DNA of 49,467 nucleotides, taken from contig DAOTVD010000248.1 of the NCBI GenBank assembly GCA_034437075.1, positions 1-49,467 of the forward strand, given 5' to 3'. The translations under genes and the position numbers were made by a program. The notes under the pieces are model-generated. The model saw only the letters and a program-made list of their open reading frames with translations, made no database searches and was not told the DNA's origin. Positions 17,801-24,318 of the stretch are shown here, one piece after another. Positions within the stretch are counted from its first letter, which is position 1. Each line of letters starts with the position of its first letter. This DNA comes from DAOTVD01 sp034437075. Its GTDB lineage: Bacteria; Chloroflexota; Anaerolineae; Aggregatilineales; J027.

Positions 17801-19999
17801 GACGACATCATCGGTAATGACTTCAACAACGTGATCAATGCCGGCGAAGGCGACAATTTTGTGGATGGTCGTGATGGCGACGACCTGATCACCACTGGTA
17901 GCGGTGGGGATGAAATCCTTGGTGGTGCTGGCAATGATGAGATCATCACTGAGGGCGGCACTAATGACATCGATGGCGGCGCCGGTAATGACCAGATCAC
18001 GACTGGGATGGGCAATGACAGCATTGATGGTGGTGATGGTAATGATGAGATCGTCTCTGAAGGTGGCAACAATACCATCGATACAGGCGAGGGCATCAAC
18101 TCCGTTACGACTGGGATGGGCAATGACAACATCACTGGTGGCGCAGATACCGACATCATCATCTCAGCAGGTGGTAACAACACCATCAACACAGGTAATG
18201 GCACTAACCAAGTTATCACCGGCGATGGTAACGATGACATCACTGGCGGGACGGGCAGCGATAGTATTCAGTCTTCGGGCGGTAACAACGTCATTGAGGG
18301 GCTTGGTGGGGATGACAACATCTCTACCGGTGATGGTGACGACAATATCCAGGGTGGTGCCGGGAATGACAACATCACGGACACTGGCGGTAACAACATC
18401 ATCCTTGGCCAAGGTGATGACGACACCATCCAATCTGGTGACGGCAATGATACGATCGAAGGTGGCCTAGGCAACGATACGATCGAAGACGGGGGTGGGA
18501 CCAACACCATTCGCGGTGACGGTGGAGACGACACCATCTTCGCAGGTGACGGTGATGACACCATCTTTGGTGATGCTGGCGCAGATACGATTGAAGCTGG
18601 CGCTGGTAACGATATCGTATATGGTGGCTTGGATGATGATACAATCCAGGGCGGTGCCGGTACAGATGTCATTGACGGTGAAGAGGGTGACGATATTCTT
18701 GATGGTGGCACTGGCGCAGATACGATCTATGGTGGCGCGGGTAACGATACCATCGAGGACTCTGGCAATGGCGGCGATACGATCTTTGGTGGTGATGGCA
18801 GCGACAATATCACGATTGACGGCAATACAGCCAGCACTGTCTATGGGGGGAATGACAACACGAGCAATAACCCCATGGGGCTGGGCGGCACCGGTAACGA
18901 TACCGGTAATGATACGATCATCGATGACAGCTCGGCCAGCGATACGATCTACGGCGGTAACAACAATGATGCGACTGTCTGCGGATCGATAAGCTGTAAT
19001 GACACGGGCAACGATACGATCGAAATCAACCGTGGCGATGGCAACACCGTGTATGGTGGCAACAACAACAACGGTGAAGGAGATGGCACCGATGCTGGCG
19101 ATACCATCATCATTGGATCGAACAGCGATAACAACATTGTCTATGGCGGTAACAACAACGAAGGTGGCGGGGCTGGCAACAGCAGCGGCGTCGACGATAT
19201 TGATACCAACAGCAGTGATGGCAATACGATCTTCGGTGGCAACAACAACGCCAACAGTGGCTCTGGAAATGATGTGGGCGCTGATGAAATCGATACAGGT
19301 GTTGGCAGCAACAACAATACGATCTTCGGTGGCAACAACAACGCCGATAATGGGACTGGCACCGATGATGGAGACAACATCAACACAGGTACCTTTAGCA
19401 ATGACAATACGATCTTTGGTGGCAATGACAACACCAGTGGGGGTACAGGTGACGATGGCAGTGACTCTATCGAGACAGGCACGTTGAGTAATGACAACAT
19501 CATTGCTGGTGGTAACCAGAATAGTGGTTCTTCGAGCTCTGGTGATGACGCGGGTGACAACATCACATCTAACGGCAGCAATGACACCATCTTTGGCGGC
19601 AACCGCAACACGAATGGTGGCGAGGGTAACGATGGTGGCGATACCATCACGGCCAACAACACCACCAGCGATGGCACTACGATTGTGGGTGGTAACGAGA
19701 ATGATGGCAATGGCAGCGAAGGTGATGATACTGGCGCCGAAGTCATTAACGATGATGGAGGCCGTAACGATGTCATCGTGACGGGTAACGTGAATAGCAA
19801 CGGTGGTGATGGTGAAGATACCGGCACGGATGACGTTAATACGGATGACGGTTCTCCCGATGACGTTGTCTGCCCAGGCAATACGGACAATGAGGACAGC
19901 TCTAATCCTAACTGCTTTGAGACCACCAATAGCGCGACCGTAGATACTACGGATGTGGATACTACTGACGATGTTTTAACCCCAGTACCCGCGCCATAA
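11837..19999 (+). CDS. Giant secreted calcium-binding protein with TSP3 and RTX repeats
   Basis: 2720 residues with a Sec signal peptide (~1-29, ending AYAQ). An acidic segment and a ~170-residue globular domain are followed by a pure Gly-Pro linker (~270-295). Next come thrombospondin type 3-like calcium repeats rich in D-x-D-x-DG (~300-515) and then more than 1,500 residues of RTX-like GGxGxD repeats. Many RTX blocks end in a recurring module with DTVDY...ENV. The last ~450 residues switch to a different Asn-rich GGNNN repeat. No C-terminal anchor is seen and no type I secretion genes are nearby, consistent with Sec export. The likely role is a calcium-stabilised surface or matrix protein. 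A terminator follows. Confidence 0.88.
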   Translation: MSFHTKLLRLLLLALLCLSLSSIVGSAYAQDDNDEEPADTEEPADTSDDGAPNDEDAEEDEDDTPQRGRGSAAPATGGNIPSGATIIAQTIDLPICEELMVTQPLGPTFQPGSAVEFNWVLQPPSTARSEVFLFDVVGMNWDQFLFSITTQAGRAEFGSQGRLARIPGQPGVGPRQGRAVVAPFDEIDGEPRTYNSFVVFYNANNQPICRSANTLWLRTGFDGQGGPLLCGDDTLLTLLNGDCVTGEFVPGGVAGTQVAAADGPGDGTGSGSGPGGGPGPGPGPGPGPGPGPGTGCVVGTDPDSDCDGVIDSLDTCPGFNDGLDADGDGIPDGCDICFGPDNVDTDGDGLCDSLDPPPGVTPPGTCDVAGDPSGDCDGDGVTNINDFCPTENGPILITTGFGEGCLDLDGDGVPDNGTLYSGDTDTCFGDDTTGDADNDGICNDEEADDDNDGVPDSSDVCPTEPGPAATNGCPDSDGDGVPDVDDDCPGIDDTAAGDADNDGIADCADPVIYDSSVPCSGPHTVAVDGVDGASPAVLPPGGPPGGVDERIRNSESYIAGTCDTVANFIYGNNNGNVLTGTAQNDELYGAGGSDILDGLGGDDLLDGGEGNDVLNGGAGNDELRGGAGDDILNGGDGDDDLYPGPGADTIDGGNDADTVYIELAGATTMTIDLVNQNEIVVNGEVNDVINVENTDTMGSASNDDITITNEGNDVVNGMDGNDTVTVIDATTAGSPGVIDVTRSGLMVMVTSTGPGIGSDSFTNVEQVNISAPFGTVSDYTFAMTDALANSITGGLGSNDTVDYSTSSNDVTVDLNAGTASGESVGSDTLNDIENVTTGDGDDTITGDNNDNTIITGDGENVVDGGDGDDTITGGADDDQLFGEDGEDDLDGGAGDDFLSPGIDNDDDSVEGGTGEDTVDYSGDTQGVEVALGGANEATGPGIGTDSLSNIENANTGSGDDTFIMDDGGDNALDGNAGTDTVDYTAATNSVTVDLGAGTATGTDVGNDSLEDIENVNTGTGADDVTDSSGANVINTGEGDDTVVLGAGNDTADAGEGGETNGDTLDLSAQTLAVNVNLEANTATGVGIGNDDIFNFENVIGGAGDDIFTPNSTEANDIDGGAGSDTVDYSGDNTNQAITITSAGGVGGVGGDTLTSIENVNTGSGDDTFDVTDAGVNVINADGGDDTYNGTSDGGGDGSVTVTRNGADVDLTDTTGGFGDDQLLSIENVNLTGIGANETFILNDANDNAIDGAGGTDVYEGRMTTSGDVVIDQPGGTVSGDGIGNDAVTNIENINIIGTSGTDTFDVTDAGDNTIDGISGADDTYTGNATTGADTITITRAEGSPNATISGTGIGTDTLNNMDQVNVNTLDGDDIVVVSDAQNNTVDGGAGSDTYLAEVVGNMGGTTITIQENADGNIATDDVQISGAGVGTDIALNTENVNVDGTDGNDTFNVEDSGVNVINGDPNAVGTDTNVYNGTTADTDGGTVDVVRSGDDVDLTDTGLGFGDDDLNDIDQVNLTGGTGDDTFNVQDNQVNVITGGDGNDTYEGISDGAVSDMDNTVRLDRTGTNEVTITDETGGFGNDVIRDTENVNLTGDNGIDEDFFLNDSGNNTIDGGTSTGDTLTIESTNNVTVSTDVGGLDADITGIGVGADRANNIETITTGSGNDTFIDQGGASNTFDGAGGTDSYTNTVTSGVTIRPTGTNTVEVDEGTSGFTDNLINIENVRGGNANDIIEINFDLLAAGGTFEFDAGGGANTFNFIGNPYNVTQTLLVTVNNTSMTGSDSLDFSGVDTDGDGVEGGIGAVNTQNLAANGSTGIDDLDLSRAENSVFSDTSIPFTLRLVTLVNDVIGTDLDDTIVGNANDNVIRGREGDDTLIGGEGDDDLAGQEGDDILRGGEGDDILGGGVGDDTLVGEGGDDQLFGNQGSDTLSGGEGDDIINGGGDVDTLDESEFDQDRDIDLADTTPQNTGLGEDTISNIENVTTGGGDDDIIGNDFNNVINAGEGDNFVDGRDGDDLITTGSGGDEILGGAGNDEIITEGGTNDIDGGAGNDQITTGMGNDSIDGGDGNDEIVSEGGNNTIDTGEGINSVTTGMGNDNITGGADTDIIISAGGNNTINTGNGTNQVITGDGNDDITGGTGSDSIQSSGGNNVIEGLGGDDNISTGDGDDNIQGGAGNDNITDTGGNNIILGQGDDDTIQSGDGNDTIEGGLGNDTIEDGGGTNTIRGDGGDDTIFAGDGDDTIFGDAGADTIEAGAGNDIVYGGLDDDTIQGGAGTDVIDGEEGDDILDGGTGADTIYGGAGNDTIEDSGNGGDTIFGGDGSDNITIDGNTASTVYGGNDNTSNNPMGLGGTGNDTGNDTIIDDSSASDTIYGGNNNDATVCGSISCNDTGNDTIEINRGDGNTVYGGNNNNGEGDGTDAGDTIIIGSNSDNNIVYGGNNNEGGGAGNSSGVDDIDTNSSDGNTIFGGNNNANSGSGNDVGADEIDTGVGSNNNTIFGGNNNADNGTGTDDGDNINTGTFSNDNTIFGGNDNTSGGTGDDGSDSIETGTLSNDNIIAGGNQNSGSSSSGDDAGDNITSNGSNDTIFGGNRNTNGGEGNDGGDTITANNTTSDGTTIVGGNENDGNGSEGDDTGAEVINDDGGRNDVIVTGNVNSNGGDGEDTGTDDVNTDDGSPDDVVCPGNTDNEDSSNPNCFETTNSATVDTTDVDTTDDVLTPVPAP

Positions 20000-20023
20000 C
20001 GTTCGAACGGATATGACACTAAA

Positions 20024-20056
20024 AACAGCACCCCTTTATGGGGTGTTGTTGTTTTA
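20024..20056 (+). terminator. Rho-independent terminator after the RTX gene
   Basis: Bases 20024-20034 pair with 20040-20050 (11 bp, one G-U) around a 5-nt loop, followed by a T-rich run. It lies 25 bp after the RTX stop codon. Confidence 0.85.
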
Positions 20057-20306
20057 TGGCCCTATAGCCAGGCGACCCCTGGCTTGACTTTGGCTCGCTA
20101 GGCCATAGACTCAGGGAGTAGTACGTCATCATGAAAACGAAGGAGTATAGAGCCTGGTCTGAAGGCTGGGCTATCGATCATGAGAGATACAATACACCAA
20201 TCATCTACTATGCAATCAATCCGCCGGATGGATTGGCAAGCGCCCTGGTATGCCATACCTCGGCTCGATAGGCGAGGGTACCCCCTGCGCCGGAAGGGGC
20301 AAAACC
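20055..20306 (+). promoter_or_regulatory. Structured leader before the TMTC-like gene
   Basis: No convincing gene lies between the terminator and ATG 20307. The interval holds several nested inverted repeats: TATGGCC (20055-20061) with GGCCATA (20101-20107), an inner AGCCAGG/CCTGGCT hairpin, CCTCG/CGAGG around 20258-20276 inside GGTA/TACC, and CCCC/GGGG just before the start codon. A 46-codon frame at 20131-20271 has no good ribosome site. The hairpins could be an attenuator or a structured 5' UTR. I recognise no known riboswitch. Confidence 0.35.
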
Positions 20307-22592
20307 ATGATTGAACAAAAGTTCTATGACAGAATTTTGAACCCTGCCGTCCCCCGGTTTAGAGAACAAAAATTCTTTTTGTTTTATTTCCTTGTAGACG
20401 CTCAGCGCCGCGGGCTGTTTGCACAGGAAAAAAAACCGGCGCCCTCGGCCAGGGACACTTTTGGTACAACCCCCCGGCTTTTGTTGGGTGGTGCTTTCAT
20501 CCTGTTTACTGTCCTTGCTATCGTTGCTCATATCCCAGCACTACAGGCAGACTTCCTAGCCAGTTGGGGAGATAATGCGTATGTGCTCGATAATAAATTG
20601 GTACGTGACTTTCCTGGTACATTACCCTCCCTGCTAACCCAGACCCATATCGAAGGCTATACCCCAGTGGCTTTCATCTCCTTGGGGTTGGATCAACTCA
20701 TATGGGGTACAGATGCTACAGGCTTTCATATGATGAACCTGGTGTTGCATATCATCAATATGGGTCTGGTCATGCTACTGATCTCTAGGCTGTTTCAAAG
20801 CTCATGGGCCACGATTATAGCGGCTGGGATATATACCTTACACCCAGTACAGGTCGAGAGCATTATGTGGATATCACAACGTGGGCTACTGCTCAGTACC
20901 CTGTTTATGCTGTTGGCTATGCTGGCTCATGTTCATAGCCGACGTACAACGAAAATTGATCTCACTTGGCAAATCGTGACATGGGTATTGTTTGCTCTGG
21001 CGATATTCAGCAAGCCACTAGTGGCTTTTGGGGTATTGGTGTTCGTGGCCTACGATGCCTTATGGACTAACCATAAATGGTCAGTATACCTACCCTATAA
21101 TGCACCTCAGGCCGTTCTGGGCGGCCTTGCAGGGATAGCAGCTATCCTGGTACAGAATGAAGCTGGCACACTCTCTGAGCGCTTTGGAAATAGCCCCTTC
21201 GATGCATTCATTTTGCTTCCCTGGGTTATCGGAGATTATGTTCTCTCGCTCTTATTGCCTTTTGGCCCCTTTGCCCCGAACAATCTCTATCTGTACGAAG
21301 CAGGCTCTCTTGGCCTATTGGATTTTGTTGCTATCCTCGCTGGGGTCTTTGCCATCTTGGCTGTGCTCGTACTTGGGGTGTGGGCTCCACTAGGACAACG
21401 CATATCCATATTCAGTAGCATTTGGATCGTCGCTATGCTGCTGCCAGTCATCAATATCATGCCCCAGGAGTTCGAACGTGCTGATCGCTATCTCTATCTT
21501 CCAAGCATTATGATCTTTGGCCTGGTAGGCATTGTTGCGGCACAAGCCTTGGCATCTATCCGTAGTGTGAATAGGCAATACATTTTCTTGGGTAGTGCCG
21601 TTATCGTACTTCTTATCGCTGGTGGGTTGAGTTTCTTCTACAGCAGTATGTGGGAAAACGATGATACTTTGTGGGAAGCACATCTGGATCGCTATCCGAA
21701 TAGTGTAATGGGTCTTGAATACCAAGGTATAGCCCAATTTGATGCACGGGACATTGATAGCGCCAGAAATACCTTTGAGCGTCTACTTGAGGTTGATGCA
21801 GATAATGTCGTCGCTAATCGATATCTTGGTGTCTTGTCATTCCGCCAAGAGGATTATCTGGCAGCGCTAGAATATTATTCGACCGCTCATGAGAATGCCC
21901 CTGAAGACGATGAGATTGAGAATGATCTTGGTGCAACCTACTTTCAACTGGGACTAGACTCCTTCGAAGCCGAGGACTATCAAGTAGCATTGAGCTACTA
22001 TTCTCGGGCGCTGCGCTATATTCCAGAGGAACCCATACTCCATAACAACATTGGGTTCACCTACTACACCATGAATGATTTCGAGAGCGCTGTTATTGCC
22101 TTCACAAGCGCGTTGCAACTCAATCCTACATATGGTCGAGCCTGGGCTAACTTGGGTAACAGTACCCTGGCCATGGAAGACTATCTTCTCACCCGAGATG
22201 CCTATCAGCGGGCTCTGGAACTTGATGTTGAGTTGGATGCACTGGCATATAGCAACTATTGCTTGGCCTTGGCTGAGTTAGGAGAAGACCCCCAGCTGGC
22301 AGCAGATATGTGTTCGGTTGCTGTCAACCGAGAGCCGGATAATGGTCTCTTCTTAGGGCGTACGGCTCACATGCTTTTGATCTTCAACCAAAACGAACAG
22401 GCTCTCGGATTTGCACAGCGGGCTGTGGTTGCTAATCCAGGCTTGTCACTTAACTACCGAACACTGGGAGATGCCTTGGCTCGCTTAGGAGATTTAGACT
22501 CTGCCCGCACGGCATATGAGACCGCCTTGCAAATTGATCCCACAAACCGATCGGCTCAGGCGGGGCTACAACAAATTGATGGATCAGAGTAA
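20307..22592 (+). CDS. TMTC-like multi-pass membrane protein with C-terminal TPR repeats
   Basis: 761 residues from ATG 20307, preferred over ATG 20250 because a GGAAGGGG sequence lies just upstream. The first ~450 residues are a polytopic membrane domain resembling the TMTC/O-mannosyltransferase superfamily, with the GFHMMNLVLHIIN and LHPVQVESIMWIS segments typical of bacterial TMTC-like proteins. About nine TPR units follow to the C-terminus. Members of this superfamily transfer sugars from lipid carriers to exported proteins, but many bacterial forms are untested. The next gene, a secreted discoidin-like protein, starts 15 bp later, so the two form an operon. The abundant secreted Thr-rich proteins here are possible targets; that is inference. 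Confidence 0.8.
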   Translation: MIEQKFYDRILNPAVPRFREQKFFLFYFLVDAQRRGLFAQEKKPAPSARDTFGTTPRLLLGGAFILFTVLAIVAHIPALQADFLASWGDNAYVLDNKLVRDFPGTLPSLLTQTHIEGYTPVAFISLGLDQLIWGTDATGFHMMNLVLHIINMGLVMLLISRLFQSSWATIIAAGIYTLHPVQVESIMWISQRGLLLSTLFMLLAMLAHVHSRRTTKIDLTWQIVTWVLFALAIFSKPLVAFGVLVFVAYDALWTNHKWSVYLPYNAPQAVLGGLAGIAAILVQNEAGTLSERFGNSPFDAFILLPWVIGDYVLSLLLPFGPFAPNNLYLYEAGSLGLLDFVAILAGVFAILAVLVLGVWAPLGQRISIFSSIWIVAMLLPVINIMPQEFERADRYLYLPSIMIFGLVGIVAAQALASIRSVNRQYIFLGSAVIVLLIAGGLSFFYSSMWENDDTLWEAHLDRYPNSVMGLEYQGIAQFDARDIDSARNTFERLLEVDADNVVANRYLGVLSFRQEDYLAALEYYSTAHENAPEDDEIENDLGATYFQLGLDSFEAEDYQVALSYYSRALRYIPEEPILHNNIGFTYYTMNDFESAVIAFTSALQLNPTYGRAWANLGNSTLAMEDYLLTRDAYQRALELDVELDALAYSNYCLALAELGEDPQLAADMCSVAVNREPDNGLFLGRTAHMLLIFNQNEQALGFAQRAVVANPGLSLNYRTLGDALARLGDLDSARTAYETALQIDPTNRSAQAGLQQIDGSE

Positions 22593-22607
22593 GGCGAGAA
22601 CAATACC

Positions 22608-23879
22608 ATGAAGAAATTACTTGTCACATTGTTGCTGGCCAGTGCCCTGCTATTTCCCAATCTCAGGGGGACTAGTCAATACATTCTAGCCCAGCAATCT
22701 CCACCGACCTATGTCGTTACGTGTGATGATAGCCGCCAGGTAGTGGGATACCGGCTGACGCTGCGTGACTTGGAACCGCGACAGAACCTCAGATTGACGA
22801 TGATCGGTAGCAATAACTTTGACCCAGCCTTTGCGATTTTGAATGCAGATGGCACGGTTACCTGCGAAAACAATACGAGCTTGGCTGATGGTAGCGTGAT
22901 TGCAATTCCCAGTCTTGGGATTGTGGAAGCAAATGCCTTCTCTGCTCAACGCAATGCTCTTACCCGAGATGATGGAACTTTGGAACTGATCGCTGGTGGA
23001 TTTCCTGGGGAAAGCGGCCAGTTTGCACTGGCCATCGAAAATCTCCGAATAGCTTCACCTGGCGACACGGATATTGTTGAGGTGCGTATGCCACCAGCAA
23101 CCATTAACGAATGGGCCAATCTATTCATGGTTACAGGAGATAGTCGCCTCGATGCTTATATGGAAGTCTATCGCGAGCAGATCATTGGGCAGCCTGAGCA
23201 GTTTTGTGACAATGCTGGGACAAACACATGTGTGGGAGTGCCAGACCTTGTTGATCTGGGCGCCATCATCAATGAGACAGAAACGTACCCTGGCGATGCA
23301 TTTGACGCGGGGTTAATGGTAGCTCTCCAAACCGAGGAAATTATCTTCTCGTTACGAGATGCCTCTGGTACCCAGTCGGGAGATTATATAGCCATCTTCT
23401 CTGCGATTGCTCCCGGTGCTGTGGTTGATACGAGTTATATCTGCACCCCAGTTGACATTACACTTGAGGGTAGTTCGCCAGCCTATAATCCCAGCTACTC
23501 GATTGATGATATTGTTGATGGCAACCCTGCGACGTTTTGGGTGACTGCTGCATCAGGGGCAACTCAAGGATCAGCGCGCAATCCGTTCATTGTGCTCGGC
23601 TTTGATGGTGAACAGCGTATTGATCGGGTGCGTATCAACGGATTTGCCCAGACTGAAGAGTCATCCCAACAGAATGCTATTCGGCGCTTTTCCATTCAAT
23701 TTCCGAATGCCCAGGGTGAATTGGTTACTGCGGTTGAAGGTGAAATGCGTGCTCAGCCAGGCTATCAGTCATTTTCGTTTTTGCCTGCTAGCGTGGATGA
23801 AATTGGCTTGATCCTTCAGGAGAATTTCGGGGGAACGCTTTTTACCGTGGTCGATGTGCAGGTTTGCGCGGCTGATTGA
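22608..23879 (+). CDS. Secreted protein with C-terminal discoidin-like domain
   Basis: 423 residues with an N-terminal signal peptide (~1-30). The middle portion has no family I recognise, though it is beta-rich and contains paired cysteines. Residues ~285-423 resemble an F5/8 type C (discoidin-like) fold: a DGNPATFW motif is followed by strands containing IVLGFDG, IDRVRING and a final VDVQVC. Such domains bind glycans or other ligands. It is cotranscribed with the TMTC-like protein 15 bp upstream, which suggests either modification by it or joint surface assembly. The region after the stop codon carries the GC-rich repeat cluster. Confidence 0.75.
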   Translation: MKKLLVTLLLASALLFPNLRGTSQYILAQQSPPTYVVTCDDSRQVVGYRLTLRDLEPRQNLRLTMIGSNNFDPAFAILNADGTVTCENNTSLADGSVIAIPSLGIVEANAFSAQRNALTRDDGTLELIAGGFPGESGQFALAIENLRIASPGDTDIVEVRMPPATINEWANLFMVTGDSRLDAYMEVYREQIIGQPEQFCDNAGTNTCVGVPDLVDLGAIINETETYPGDAFDAGLMVALQTEEIIFSLRDASGTQSGDYIAIFSAIAPGAVVDTSYICTPVDITLEGSSPAYNPSYSIDDIVDGNPATFWVTAASGATQGSARNPFIVLGFDGEQRIDRVRINGFAQTEESSQQNAIRRFSIQFPNAQGELVTAVEGEMRAQPGYQSFSFLPASVDEIGLILQENFGGTLFTVVDVQVCAAD

Positions 23880-24318
23880 TTTTCCGCGCGGCGCACATCC
23901 GGGGGGGTTGGGGGGGCAGAGCCCCCCCCCAGAGAGCAGAACTTCCGCGCAGCGCACATCCGGGGGGGTTGGGGGGGCGGAGCCCCCCCCGGAGCCGTCT
24001 ACCGGGCACAGGAGCCCCCACAGCGCGCATCCGGGGGGGGTTGGGGGGGCAGAGCCCCCCCGGAGCCGTCTACAAGAGACACAAGCCCCCATGGGCACTA
24101 AAAGAGACACACTTGACCCGTGATCAGGGAACTATGCGTCCCACAGGGATAAAAAAGCTGTAGACGGGGGGAAACCGGTCTGGGGACAAGAGCAAGAGGA
24201 TCACCTTGCAACAACACCCATATCTTTGATGATAGGGCATACAAAGCGTTATAGCCGACCTTGTTCAAGCTCAGCTTGGTATGCTTCAGTTGTCCTGGTG
24301 TACCCTACAAAATAACAG
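23880..24318. other. 439-bp intergenic region with GC-rich repeats
   Basis: No gene is supported here, although open frames cross the repeats. The first ~190 bp hold three GC-rich palindromic repeats, described separately. The remaining ~250 bp up to the stop of the primase-like gene show no clear structure. Confidence 0.6.
23891..24061. repeat. Three GC-rich palindromic repeats with G-tracts
   Basis: Three imperfect copies begin near 23891, 23952 and 24025. Each reads GCGCA, then CATCC or TCC, then a run of seven or eight G, TT, seven G, C(A/G)GAG and a run of at least seven C. The second G run and the C run form a hairpin, and the two G runs could form a G-quadruplex. Spacers of about 20-30 bp are partly conserved (GGAGCCGTCTAC occurs twice). 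They resemble REP-like palindromes found between genes. They may stop transcription between the convergent discoidin-like and primase-like genes. Confidence 0.8.

Noticed and set aside
20131..20271. 46-codon open frame before the TMTC-like gene
   Set aside because: GGGAG is 13 nt from the ATG, the peptide has no recognisable feature, and the region is full of hairpins. It could still be a leader peptide.
20208..20531. 107-codon minus-strand open frame overlapping the TMTC-like start
   Set aside because: It lies antisense to the start of a well-supported gene and has no recognisable domain.
23854..24163. Plus-strand open frames across the GC-rich repeats
   Set aside because: They only translate the palindromic repeats (Gly/Pro/Ser-rich) and have no ribosome site.
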